Source: Methylovirgula sp. 4M-Z18
Lineage (GTDB): Bacteria > Pseudomonadota > Alphaproteobacteria > Rhizobiales > Beijerinckiaceae
Length of the DNA stretch: 64,000 nucleotides
Direction of reading: 5' to 3'
NCBI RefSeq assembly: GCF_037890675.1
Contig: NZ_CP149574.1
Span: forward strand, 558,001 to 622,000
Shown here: positions 46,993 to 55,311 of the stretch, piece by piece
Layout of the letters: the number at the start of each line of letters is the position of its first letter
Position numbering within the stretch: position 1 is the stretch's first letter
Position numbers and translations under genes: made by a program
Notes under the pieces: generated by a model
Told to the model about the DNA's origin: nothing
What the model saw: only the letters and a program-made list of their open reading frames with translations
The model's database searches: none

Positions 46993-47712
46993 ATGGGAAG
47001 CGGATTCATTGGGGAACTTCTGGGAACGATGACACTCGTCTTGTTCGGCGACGGCGTGGTTGCGCAGGTTCTGCTGAGCAAGTCTAAAGGGCAAAATTCT
47101 GGTTGGATCGTGATCACCGCGGGCTGGGCCTTTGCGGTGCTTTGTGGCGTATTGGTCGCGGCCGCTGCCGGTGGATCGGGCCATCTGAATCCGGCGGTGA
47201 CGATTGCCTTTGCGGCCGTGACTGGCGACTGGAGCCACGTTGCCACGTACATTCCGGCGCAATTCATCGGCGCGTTCATCGGCGCCGTCCTCGTCTGGCT
47301 CGCCTATCTGCCGCACTGGGAGGAGACCAGCGATCCGGGCTTGAAACTCGCCGTGTTTTGCACCGGTCCGGCGATCCGCAACACCGGCGCCAACATCATC
47401 TGCGAAATCATCGGCACGTTTGCCCTGCTCTTCGTGGTTGCGGCGATCGGCGCGAAAAGCGTTGGCACGCCGGGCTATTTCGGCCCGTATATCGTCGCGA
47501 TGCTCGTCTGGGGCATCGGCCTTTCGCTCGGTGGTCCAACCGGCTATGCGATCAACCCCGCCCGCGATCTCGCTCCGCGCTTGGCCCATGCAATTTTGCC
47601 GATCCCTGGCAAGGGAGGCTCTGATTGGGCCTACGGCTGGATTCCGGTCTTTGCGCCCATCGTTGGCGGCCTGATCGGCCTCTTTGTCGCCAAGGCTGCA
47701 GGCATGCTTTAA
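46993..47712 (+). CDS. MIP family glycerol facilitator / aquaglyceroporin
   Basis: A 239-aa six-helix channel. Both half-helix motifs are present: HLNPAVTIAFAA and INPARDLAPRL. Asp directly after the second NPAR is the mark of glycerol-conducting members. ATG 46993 (MGSGFIGELLGT) has AAGAGGAAAA upstream; the 10 codons before it are unlike the family. It lies 190 bases after dhaKL on the same strand and probably belongs to the same unit. Confidence 0.92.
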   Translation: MGSGFIGELLGTMTLVLFGDGVVAQVLLSKSKGQNSGWIVITAGWAFAVLCGVLVAAAAGGSGHLNPAVTIAFAAVTGDWSHVATYIPAQFIGAFIGAVLVWLAYLPHWEETSDPGLKLAVFCTGPAIRNTGANIICEIIGTFALLFVVAAIGAKSVGTPGYFGPYIVAMLVWGIGLSLGGPTGYAINPARDLAPRLAHAILPIPGKGGSDWAYGWIPVFAPIVGGLIGLFVAKAAGML

Positions 47713-47737
47713 GCGTCATTTTGAATGACGGATAGAG

Positions 47738-47841
47738 TTACGGTGAAAGTGCACTTAATTTTCTATAGGCCTGGACAGCCGTCGAGAATTGTCGAGGTGC
47801 GCAATAGTGCAATTTTAAATTAGATGCACCGTCACCGTAAT
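47738..47841. mobile_element. MITE-like element, copy B (about 104 bp)
   Basis: Left end TTACGGTGAAAGTGCACTTA, right end read inward TTACGGTGACGGTGCATCTA: an imperfect terminal inverted repeat of about 20 bases. The interior matches copy A along its whole length (roughly 70-75% by eye). It carries no coding sequence. It lies between the convergent facilitator and threonine-synthase-like genes, so the two copies flank the glycerol/DHA module. Confidence 0.7.
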
Positions 47842-47863
47842 TCTGGGTAATTTTGCAGCCGCA

Positions 47864-49087
47864 TCAGAATTGTGCAAAATCGATGGGTTTGTCTTTGTCG
47901 ATGCGCGCATTGACACTGTCCATCGGATATTTCAATCCGCTGGCGCAATTGAAAAGAACCGCGGTTTCATCGGCCCTAACCAATCCGTCCTGAAGCGCCT
48001 TTTGATAGGCGGCGACTGTTGCGGCACCCTCTGGGCAGAGCAGAAGCCCTTCTTCCCGGGCAATGAAATTGCGCATCGCCATGATGTCGTCATCCGCAAT
48101 CGCCATGCAAAACCCGTTTGATTCCCGCACCGCCCGGATGATCAGAAAATCACCGACGGCGACCGGAACCCGGATCCCCGATGCAACGGTATGGGCATTC
48201 TCCCACAGCGGTGCATGCTCCTCGCCTCGTTCCCACGCCCGTACAATCGGCGCGCAGCCATCGGCCTGCACTGCCACCATGCGTGGCAAGGGTCCGCTGA
48301 TCCAGCCGAGTTCCTGCAATTCGTGAAATGCCTTCCACATGCCGATCAAACCCGTACCGCCTCCGGTTGGATAAAAGATCACATCCGGCAGGCGCCAGCC
48401 AAATTGTTCGGCCAGCTCAAGACCCATCGTCTTTTTGCCTTCAATGCGATAGGGCTCTTTCAGAGTCGACACATCGAACCAGCCGACTTTTTCCTTGCCC
48501 CGTCCGACAATCGCGCCGCAATCATTGATGAGGCCATTGACCAGATAGGTCGCGCCGCCCTGCTGCTGAATTTCACGGACGTTGATGTCCGGTGTATCCG
48601 CCGGACAGAGAACGGTCGCCCGCTGCCCCGCGCGGCGGGCATAGGCCGCCATGGCCGCCCCGGCATTGCCATTGGTGGGGATGGCCAGATGCTTGATCCC
48701 GAATTCTTTTGCCATGGACACGGCGAGGCACAGGCCTCTCGCCTTGAAGGACCCGGTCGGCAGGCGGCCCTCATCCTTGACAAGGACCTTGCCTGGTTTT
48801 GCGCCAAGTTGTGCAATGGTCCGCTCGAGCGGGATCAGGGGCGTGACCACTTCTCCAAGGGAAATGCGATTTTCGGCCTTGGTAACAGGTAAAAGGCTCG
48901 CGTAGCGCCAAAGCCCCGGGGTTTGCGAGGCCGCGATGGACTCTCTTGAGACCTGTGCTGCCATTGTTTTGAGATCGTAGCGCACAAGCAGCGGACGTCC
49001 GGCCTCTGACAGGCCATGGATCTCCCCTGCGGGATAGCGCTTTCCTGTCAACGAGCATTCCAGATGGGAAACAAATGTCTGGATCAT
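47864..49087 (-). CDS. Threonine synthase-like PLP enzyme
   Basis: A 407-aa fold-type II PLP enzyme. The PLP lysine is in LPTGSFKARGL, with IPTNGNAGAAMAAYA and the phosphate-binding YPTGGGTGLIG. An N-terminal zinc-free head (HLECSLTGKRYPAGEIHGL) is typical of the threonine synthase group that converts O-phosphohomoserine to threonine. Start 49087 (MIQTFVSHLECS) has AAGG ten bases upstream; a start at 49120 would add 11 residues and abut the mobile element. It has no thr-operon neighbours, so a role in degradation or another PLP reaction is possible. Confidence 0.85.
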   Translation of the reverse strand: MIQTFVSHLECSLTGKRYPAGEIHGLSEAGRPLLVRYDLKTMAAQVSRESIAASQTPGLWRYASLLPVTKAENRISLGEVVTPLIPLERTIAQLGAKPGKVLVKDEGRLPTGSFKARGLCLAVSMAKEFGIKHLAIPTNGNAGAAMAAYARRAGQRATVLCPADTPDINVREIQQQGGATYLVNGLINDCGAIVGRGKEKVGWFDVSTLKEPYRIEGKKTMGLELAEQFGWRLPDVIFYPTGGGTGLIGMWKAFHELQELGWISGPLPRMVAVQADGCAPIVRAWERGEEHAPLWENAHTVASGIRVPVAVGDFLIIRAVRESNGFCMAIADDDIMAMRNFIAREEGLLLCPEGAATVAAYQKALQDGLVRADETAVLFNCASGLKYPMDSVNARIDKDKPIDFAQF

Positions 49088-49120
49088 AAGGTTGGCCTTG
49101 TGCAGGACAGTCAGGGTCAT

Positions 49121-49286
49121 GAATTACGGTGACACGAACTTAAATCCCCTTATTCCACCCGCCAATTCATAATGGCCCGCATTGGACGTATCATCGCTCC
49201 CGGTATTCCACGCCGTCTCGCGGTAATCGCCGCGAGACGGCGTTTTCGGGACTGATTGGGGATCTAAGTTCGTGTCACCACAATTC
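49121..49286. mobile_element. 166-bp terminal-inverted-repeat element directly upstream of the threonine synthase-like gene
   Basis: Left end 49121-49149 begins GAATTACGGTGACACGAACT; right end 49258-49286 read inward begins GAATTGTGGTGACACGAACT; 26 of 29 bases match. Inside is a perfect 13-bp hairpin, CGCCGTCTCGCGG (49211-49223) with its complement at 49230-49242. A short minus-strand frame ends GFKFVSP at the left terminus. This is a MITE or an IS remnant; no transposase is present. It may supply promoter or terminator signals to the gene it abuts. Confidence 0.75.
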
Positions 49287-49490
49287 TCATTCAGGACGTT
49301 GCACAAATTTTGAATTTCGCATCACCGGATGCATGCATCATGAAACAGAAACTCCTAAATCCGCCCGGAGCTTCAGGAGGTCAGGCGGGAGGGGAGGTGC
49401 TTCGCGTTGCTTTGAACTGTTGAACGCTTCCTGCGACGCCTCCGACGCACAAGCGGGCAGTCTCCGGCTCATGCCTGATCCGTCTCGGAC

Positions 49491-50363
49491 TTACGCTTTG
49501 GCGGCGTTCTGTGCGGCCTCGAATACATCGCGTGCGGACGTCGTACCCGCGACGTGCTCCGTATGCTCGGCTCCGAGGTCCATCCATCCTGCGTTCACGG
49601 CCTCAAACATTTCTTCGGCAGGTCCGGTGTGGCCCTTCGGGATGCCGAACCGCTCGAACGCTTCCGCCCACCCTGCACGCGGGACTGCAAAGGCCTTCAC
49701 GTCAAGCGTCAAGACGTCACCCAATTGCTCGGCGACTTCATCCGCGCTGACCATCGAACCAAGCTCGACCAAGCGCTGCCCCGACCAGGCTGGCCCGCGC
49801 AAAAGGGTTGCGACCTCCGCGCCGATGTCATTCGTCGCGACCATGGTCGATTTCCGGTTTGTCGGATTGTAGTAGACCGGTAGCGTTCCACCTTGGGCGA
49901 CCTGCAAGCCGTAAAGGAAATTCTCGAAGAATCCGCCTGCGCGCACAAATGCGATTGGGGATGTCAGGTCGCGAAAACCTTGCTCCAGAAGCGACAAGGC
50001 CGTGACCATCCCGAGTCCGCTGGTCCTGTTCGCACCCATCGACGAAAGCGCAACCACTCGCGGCGGCGCTGCCTTGGTGAGCGCCTCGACATAGTTCGCA
50101 ATCACGCCCTTTGCTTCTTTGTAATCGGGTGAGGGCGCCCAGACAGCGGGCAACATGACAAACGCGCCTTCGACGCCTTTGAGCGCTTGCGCGATGGCTG
50201 CTGAATCATTCCAATCGCCGTCAACCAGTTCCACCCCCTGGTTTGCCCAGCTTGACGCCTTCTCGCGATTGCGGACCAGCGCGCGTACTTCCTTGCCGTG
50301 CGCCAACAGATGTTCTGCCGTTGCGCCGCCGACTTTTCCTGTGATTCCCATTACTAAAAACAT
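49491..50363 (-). CDS. NmrA-like NAD(P)-binding protein
   Basis: A 290-aa Rossmann protein of the atypical-SDR NmrA type. It starts with the cofactor motif VMGITGKVGGATAEHLL, then EVRALVRNREKA and VVALSSMGANR; no YxxxK pair is evident, so it may be a redox sensor or quinone reductase-like enzyme. AGGAGA precedes the ATG. It follows the DoxX-like gene on the complementary side of a divergent LysR regulator, a common set for quinone or electrophile response. The gap 49287-49490 holds nothing I recognise. Confidence 0.83.
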   Translation of the reverse strand: MFLVMGITGKVGGATAEHLLAHGKEVRALVRNREKASSWANQGVELVDGDWNDSAAIAQALKGVEGAFVMLPAVWAPSPDYKEAKGVIANYVEALTKAAPPRVVALSSMGANRTSGLGMVTALSLLEQGFRDLTSPIAFVRAGGFFENFLYGLQVAQGGTLPVYYNPTNRKSTMVATNDIGAEVATLLRGPAWSGQRLVELGSMVSADEVAEQLGDVLTLDVKAFAVPRAGWAEAFERFGIPKGHTGPAEEMFEAVNAGWMDLGAEHTEHVAGTTSARDVFEAAQNAAKA

Positions 50364-50408
50364 GTGTTTTCTCCTGATATTGAGGGACAGGGGACTGCCC
50401 GAGTTGGT

Positions 50409-50831
50409 TCAACGGATGAGCGGCAGAATGGCCCGAATACGGGGATCGCGCGCGTAGAGGCCGCCCCATGTCATCGCGCCTAGAAGCAGGGAAACGATTT
50501 CCGGCGGCGACCCCAACTCACCAATGCGGACATGGGCGCAGATGGCACCTCCCAAAAAGCCCGTCACGAGGATCGCGCCGAGGACGGCGGTGGCCGGGAT
50601 GGCGTAAAGGATGGCACAGGCGAGTATGATCGGACCCACGACACGGGTCAGGTCCATCGCGAACCCGGTTTCCTGCAACATGCTCGCGATCTGTGCCGGA
50701 GCGAAAAGCTGAATAATGCCGTCTGCCACCAGAGCGATAAAGACAAACGCGCTGATTATCCGGCCGGCCCACAGGCTGCGATGCAAGGCCATAGTTTCAG
50801 GCACTTGATGCAGATTCATAGTTTCGGACAC
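50409..50831 (-). CDS. DoxX-like membrane protein
   Basis: A 140-aa inner-membrane protein with four hydrophobic helices: IISAFVFIALVADGIIQLF, VVGPIILACAILYAIPA, TAVLGAILVTGFLGGAI and a fourth near IVSLLLGAMTWGG. The pattern matches DoxX-like small proteins linked to thiol or quinone redox. GTG 50831 follows GGAGA and is preferred to later ATGs. It probably forms an operon with the NmrA gene 45 bases downstream. Confidence 0.75.
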   Translation of the reverse strand: MSETMNLHQVPETMALHRSLWAGRIISAFVFIALVADGIIQLFAPAQIASMLQETGFAMDLTRVVGPIILACAILYAIPATAVLGAILVTGFLGGAICAHVRIGELGSPPEIVSLLLGAMTWGGLYARDPRIRAILPLIR

Positions 50832-50950
50832 TTGTCATTCTCCGATGGGGGAATCCCATATCCGGAGCTTACTGTGTCTCTCAGATGTGATAAACACCGA
50901 GAAAATGAACTCACTGTTCTCTCTGCGGTGAACAATATCGGGGCACGAAA

Positions 50951-51856
50951 ATGCAGAATCTCGAACCCATCCTCATTTTCGTAACGGTAGCGGAAATGGG
51001 GAGCTTCACCCGCGCAGCCGACAGCCTGGGCATTCAGAAGGGAAGGGCCTCAACGGCGGTCCGGAAGCTGGAAGAAGATGTCGGCGTCAGGCTTCTGCAC
51101 CGGACGACGCGTAGCGTGCAGTTGACGGAAGACGGACGGGTCTTTCGCGCACGTGCCCGCGATCTCCTCGCGGACGTTGACGATCTGCACTCGATGTTCG
51201 CAAGCGATCGCGTGGCACTTCGCGGGCGTCTACGCGTCGATCTTCCGACCGAGGTGGCACGGACAACGATCGTGCCGGCCTTACCGGATTTCATGGCGGT
51301 TCACCCCGAGTTGGAGCTGGAGCTGTCGAGTACGGATCGGCAAGTCGATCTGGTTCAAGAGGGGTTCGATTGTGTCTTGCGGCTTGGACCCATAAGGGAC
51401 GAGACGCTGATCGCCCGCCCATTGGGCCTGTTGCGCATGGTCAACGCTGCCAGCCCCGCCTATCTGGCGCGCTACGGCGTCCCTCGATCGCTAGAAGATC
51501 TCCAGCGTCAGGAACATCGGGCAATTCATTTTTCGACGATACTGGGCGCAAGACCCTATGGATGGGAATATCCGGACGGCGACGGCTACGCGACGCTTCA
51601 GTTGCCAGGTGCGCTACACGTCAACAGCGCACAGACCTACGAAGCCGCTGCCCTCGCCGGCCTTGGCCTGATTCAGGCGCCGCTCTTGGGGATTGGCCGA
51701 TACTTAGAGAGTGGAGCGCTTGTGGAGATCATACCCGATTTTCGTCGCCGGGCGCTCGCCGTGTCCCTCGTCGTAGCACATCGGAGCAATTTGTCGCGCC
51801 GGGTCCGCGCATTCATGAAATGGATCGAAGATGTGCTGACGCCGTATCTGGAATAG
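50951..51856 (+). CDS. LysR family transcriptional regulator
   Basis: A 301-aa LysR protein. The HTH is FVTVAEMGSFTRAADSLGIQKGRASTAVRKLEEDVG, followed by the LLHRTTRSVQLTEDG turn and a periplasmic-binding-like effector domain. It is divergent from doxX/nmrA with a 119-bp gap and probably controls them, as LysR proteins usually do with a divergent neighbour. The inducer is unknown. Confidence 0.92.
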   Translation: MQNLEPILIFVTVAEMGSFTRAADSLGIQKGRASTAVRKLEEDVGVRLLHRTTRSVQLTEDGRVFRARARDLLADVDDLHSMFASDRVALRGRLRVDLPTEVARTTIVPALPDFMAVHPELELELSSTDRQVDLVQEGFDCVLRLGPIRDETLIARPLGLLRMVNAASPAYLARYGVPRSLEDLQRQEHRAIHFSTILGARPYGWEYPDGDGYATLQLPGALHVNSAQTYEAAALAGLGLIQAPLLGIGRYLESGALVEIIPDFRRRALAVSLVVAHRSNLSRRVRAFMKWIEDVLTPYLE

Positions 51857-51978
51857 CAAGACGAACATCTTCGTCCGGCCCTCGAAATCAACATTCTGAA
51901 GTTATATCTGCCGGTCGGGTGCAAATATCTTGATTTCCCCCTTGCAGTTTGGCCGCGCTGCTCGTGACGATGTAATTC

Positions 51979-53706
51979 TCACACGCCCTTCGGATATTTT
52001 CCCTTCTTCTTTTTAACCTTCCCTTCTGGGAGGTCCTTCTTCCCACCCTTATACTTCTCCCGCTTCGGCGGCTTATCATGCGTGCGGGCTGCGTCGGCCG
52101 GATGGATGCGGATATTGTCGGGCGAGGGGCGGCGGGAATTGGCGAGGAAGCGTTCGGCTGCGGGCGTCGCGATTTCGAACAATGTCTCGTGATCGAAAAT
52201 CTTGATCGAGCCGATGTCCTGGCGGGTGATCTGGCCGCGCTTGCACAGCATCGGCAGCAGCCATTTTGGGTCTGCATTACGGGTGCGGCCGATATCGAGG
52301 CGGAACCACGTGCTGTCGCCGCCAAAGCCTTTCTTGCCGACGCCCGCCGGTCCGGCGTCGCGGTCCCGTGCGGGACGTTCGCGCGTCGATTGGGCATAGC
52401 CAGGGTCGGTGACGTCCTCATAGGCCGGGAGTTGCGCGCGGTAGAGCCGCGCCAGCGCCGCCGCGACTTCCTCGGGCGACTTTTGCGCCAGCAGCAGGCG
52501 GGCGAGGGCGAGATCCTCCTCGCTATTGGCCTCGTTCAAGACGGGATCGTCGAGCAGCCGTTCCTGATCCTTGGCGCGAATCTCTTCGGCGCTCGGCGGC
52601 GCGCCCCACAGCGGTTGTAATTTTGCATCGACGAACAGCCGTTCGGCGCGGCGCCGCCGCGACATCGGCACCAGCACGGCGCTCACGCCTTTGCGGCCCG
52701 CGCGTCCGGTGCGGCCCGAGCGGTGCTGCATGGTCTCGACATCATGCGGCAGTTCGGCATGGATAACGATGCCGACATTGGGTAGATCGATGCCGCGTGC
52801 CGCCACATCGGTGGCGACGCAGACACGGGCGCGGTTTGAGCGCAGCGCGAGCATGGCCTGATTGCGCTCATGCTGGCTGAGTTCGCCCGACAGCACGACG
52901 GCGGAAAAACCGCGCTCCTGCAAAATCGCGTGCAGATGGCGCACCGCCTCGCGCGTGTTGCAAAACACCATGGCGGTAGGGGCTTCCAACATGCGCAGCA
53001 AGTTGACCACCACATGTTCATGCTCGTGCGGTGCGACGCGAATGGCGCGGTATTCGATGTCGGCATGACCGCTTTTGCCGCCCGTCACCTCGATGCGCTG
53101 GGCGTTGCGTTGATAGTCTTTCGCCAGCGTTGCAATGGCTTTCGGCATCGTCGCGGAAAACAAGAGGCTGCGCTTGGTTGCGGGCGCGGCCTTGAGGATG
53201 AATTCGAGATCCTCGCGAAAACCGAGATCGAGCATCTCGTCGGCTTCGTCGAGCACCACGGCTTTCAATTCCGAGAGGTCCAGCGCGCCGCGCTCCATAT
53301 GATCGCGCAACCGCCCCGGCGTGCCGACCACGATATGCGCGCCGTCTTCCAGATTGCGCCGCTCGCGCCGCGCATCCATGCCGCCAACGCAGGTGGCGAT
53401 GCGGGTGCGGGCATATTGGTAGAGCCAGCCCAATTCCCGCGCGACCTGCAGCGCCAGTTCGCGCGTCGGCGCAATCACGAGGGCCTGCGGCTTGGTCGCC
53501 GGGCCGAAGGTTTCGGCCGCGCCGAGCAGGGTCGGGGCCATGCTCAAGCCATAGGCCACGGTCTTGCCTGAGCCGGTCTGAGCGGACACCAACAAGTCCC
53601 GCTCCAAAGCCTCGGGCGCCAACACGGCGCTCTGCACCGGCGTGGGCTCGGCATAATTGCGCTCATCGAGGGCGCGGGCGAGGGAGGGAATGGTGGTGAA
53701 GGTCAA
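51979..53706 (-). CDS. DEAD-box RNA helicase with DbpA-like RNA-binding domain
   Basis: A 575-aa helicase. Seen are the Q motif (AEPTPVQSAVL), Walker A AQTGSGKT, PTREL, TPGR, DEAD, SAT, and HRSGRTGRAGR. After about residue 440 comes a DbpA-type RRM (TWFRLDIGRTRNADPKWLLP, RGQITRQDIGSIKIF, ETLFEIATPAAERFL) and a Lys-rich tail, suited to binding rRNA during ribosome assembly. It is monocistronic. Confidence 0.93.
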   Translation of the reverse strand: MTFTTIPSLARALDERNYAEPTPVQSAVLAPEALERDLLVSAQTGSGKTVAYGLSMAPTLLGAAETFGPATKPQALVIAPTRELALQVARELGWLYQYARTRIATCVGGMDARRERRNLEDGAHIVVGTPGRLRDHMERGALDLSELKAVVLDEADEMLDLGFREDLEFILKAAPATKRSLLFSATMPKAIATLAKDYQRNAQRIEVTGGKSGHADIEYRAIRVAPHEHEHVVVNLLRMLEAPTAMVFCNTREAVRHLHAILQERGFSAVVLSGELSQHERNQAMLALRSNRARVCVATDVAARGIDLPNVGIVIHAELPHDVETMQHRSGRTGRAGRKGVSAVLVPMSRRRRAERLFVDAKLQPLWGAPPSAEEIRAKDQERLLDDPVLNEANSEEDLALARLLLAQKSPEEVAAALARLYRAQLPAYEDVTDPGYAQSTRERPARDRDAGPAGVGKKGFGGDSTWFRLDIGRTRNADPKWLLPMLCKRGQITRQDIGSIKIFDHETLFEIATPAAERFLANSRRPSPDNIRIHPADAARTHDKPPKREKYKGGKKDLPEGKVKKKKGKYPKGV

Positions 53707-54000
53707 AGGAAAAGCCTGAGTGGGAAGGGGCGCGGGGCACGCGAAGGCTGTGTCCTATACGCTTTGTCGGGCCTTGTCTTGGAATTACGGAGATATCAGC
53801 TTAAATCCATGGCCCGCCCGTCGTCCGGCCAAATGAACTTGAGCTTGCCCAAGTTCATTATCTTTCATGATCTTTCGGGCTTCATTTTTCGCAATTTTCA
53901 TGATAGAACAAATCATAAATATGGCTTTCACGTCGCCGGAAAGAGGGGTCGTTGCAAATTTTTTTGAAAACAAACTAATAGAGCGAATTTTAAAGTAAAA
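53707..54000. other. Intergenic region with one related element end and a doubtful 62-codon frame
   Basis: At 53782-53808 the sequence GAATTACGGAGATATCAGCT plus TTAAATCC matches the left end of the 166-bp element in about 22 of 27 positions, but no opposite end was found. A minus-strand 62-codon frame (53785-53973) ends GFKLISP in that repeat, just as a frame in the other element ends GFKFVSP, so both look like the tail of the same lost gene. The rest is AT-rich and holds no clear gene. Confidence 0.45.
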
Positions 54001-55182
54001 TCAATTTGTTAAAGCGTCTGCGAAGGCCTTCGCCGAAAACATGCGGGTCAAATCCACCCGGGCCTTGGCACCGCGACGACGGGCCTCCGCCGGATCGGCG
54101 AGGGCGGCCGTGATCTGCTGGGCCGCGTGCGCCCGATCCGGTTCGGCCCAGAGCAATTGGCGGTCGTCGTCGATGGTTTTGGGCGACGGCACCAATTCGC
54201 AGCGCACCGGATAGCCATTGCTGTCATCGAGGAATTCCGCCGTCGCGGACCAATCGGTCGACACACAGGGCAGGCCCATCAGCATAGCTTCGGCAACGGT
54301 GAGGCCGAAGCCTTCCGAATGGTGAAGCGAGACATAGAGGTCGCTTTGCGCCAGCAGCGCCAATTGCTCGGTGCGCGCGAGTGATTGGCCGTGCAGCGCC
54401 ACGCCACAGCCGCGCCCCTCAAGCGTTTTGAGCAGTGGTGCGAGACGCGCATCATCGCGCGATCCGCCGCGGATGATCAGGCGCAGGTCGAAGGCTCGGC
54501 CCGCCTGCGCGACATCGTTCAGCGCGGCGAGGAGGCCCGATAAATTCTTGCGGTGGCTGGCTGCGACCATGTCGCCGATGAAGCAGATCCGCGGCCTTGC
54601 CCCGTTGATCGGCTGGGCGAGGGGCAGCGGCTCGATGGCGACGGGCAGGGGCAGGAAACGTGTGGGGCACCCGGTCGAACGGGCGATCGCATCGACCGAA
54701 AAGCGGCTCGACGAGGCGAGTTCGTGAAAGAACGGCGCGTGCCGGCGCCAGCTCTCCGGCGTTTGCTCCAGTTCCCAGATCCAATCGCCGATCCGGTAGA
54801 GATTGTGCAGACGGGCCGCCCCGATCGCGCGCAAAGCCGCGCTCGAGACCGGCGGGTTGACGAACAGCACAAGCGTGCCGGCTTCGCCTCGGTCGGGCAC
54901 ATAGCGAAAGTCGGTGACCGCCTGCGATTGCCGAAAGGTGGCCGACAGGTCGATACCGAAAACCGGGATTTGCGCCGCTTCGAGGGCCTGGATCGCGAGA
55001 CGCGCCGATTGGCCGAGACCAGTCGGGGCGGTGAGATATCCCGCGACGATGAACGGTGGTTGCGGCCGCAGCGGTGCAGCGCCCAGTTTCGGAGCAGTTG
55101 CCAGGGAGATTTCCTCGAACAGCCGCCGCCGGAACCCATGCGGAAGCATCTGCCAGGCACGGTGCAGCAATTTACGGCTCAT
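54001..55182 (-). CDS. Glycosyltransferase family 4-like protein
   Basis: A 393-aa GT-B glycosyltransferase. The N-terminal half has PTGLGQSARLAIQAL; the C-terminal half has the nucleotide-sugar-binding pattern SLHHSEGFGLTVAEAMLMGLPCVSTDWSA with the E-x7-E arrangement. GDMVAASHRKNLSGLLAALND is typical of the linker. It has no signal peptide and probably adds sugars to a lipid-linked or surface glycan. It is divergent from the next glycosyltransferase, 129 bp apart. The substrate is unknown. Confidence 0.87.
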   Translation of the reverse strand: MSRKLLHRAWQMLPHGFRRRLFEEISLATAPKLGAAPLRPQPPFIVAGYLTAPTGLGQSARLAIQALEAAQIPVFGIDLSATFRQSQAVTDFRYVPDRGEAGTLVLFVNPPVSSAALRAIGAARLHNLYRIGDWIWELEQTPESWRRHAPFFHELASSSRFSVDAIARSTGCPTRFLPLPVAIEPLPLAQPINGARPRICFIGDMVAASHRKNLSGLLAALNDVAQAGRAFDLRLIIRGGSRDDARLAPLLKTLEGRGCGVALHGQSLARTEQLALLAQSDLYVSLHHSEGFGLTVAEAMLMGLPCVSTDWSATAEFLDDSNGYPVRCELVPSPKTIDDDRQLLWAEPDRAHAAQQITAALADPAEARRRGAKARVDLTRMFSAKAFADALTN

Positions 55183-55311
55183 CGGAGCGGAACATCCAGG
55201 CGACAGCGAAAATCATCACGTGCCGACTTGCCCGATCGGGACGGCGGGCGCAAGCGAATTGACGTAAGCGGCGGTCTTGGTGGCGCCGGGTTTATCCGGT
55301 ACAAACCGCGC

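Noticed and set aside
54553-55311. Long N-terminal extension of the plus-strand glycosyltransferase frame
   Set aside because: It only mirrors the opposite glycosyltransferase; protein character begins at about 55312.
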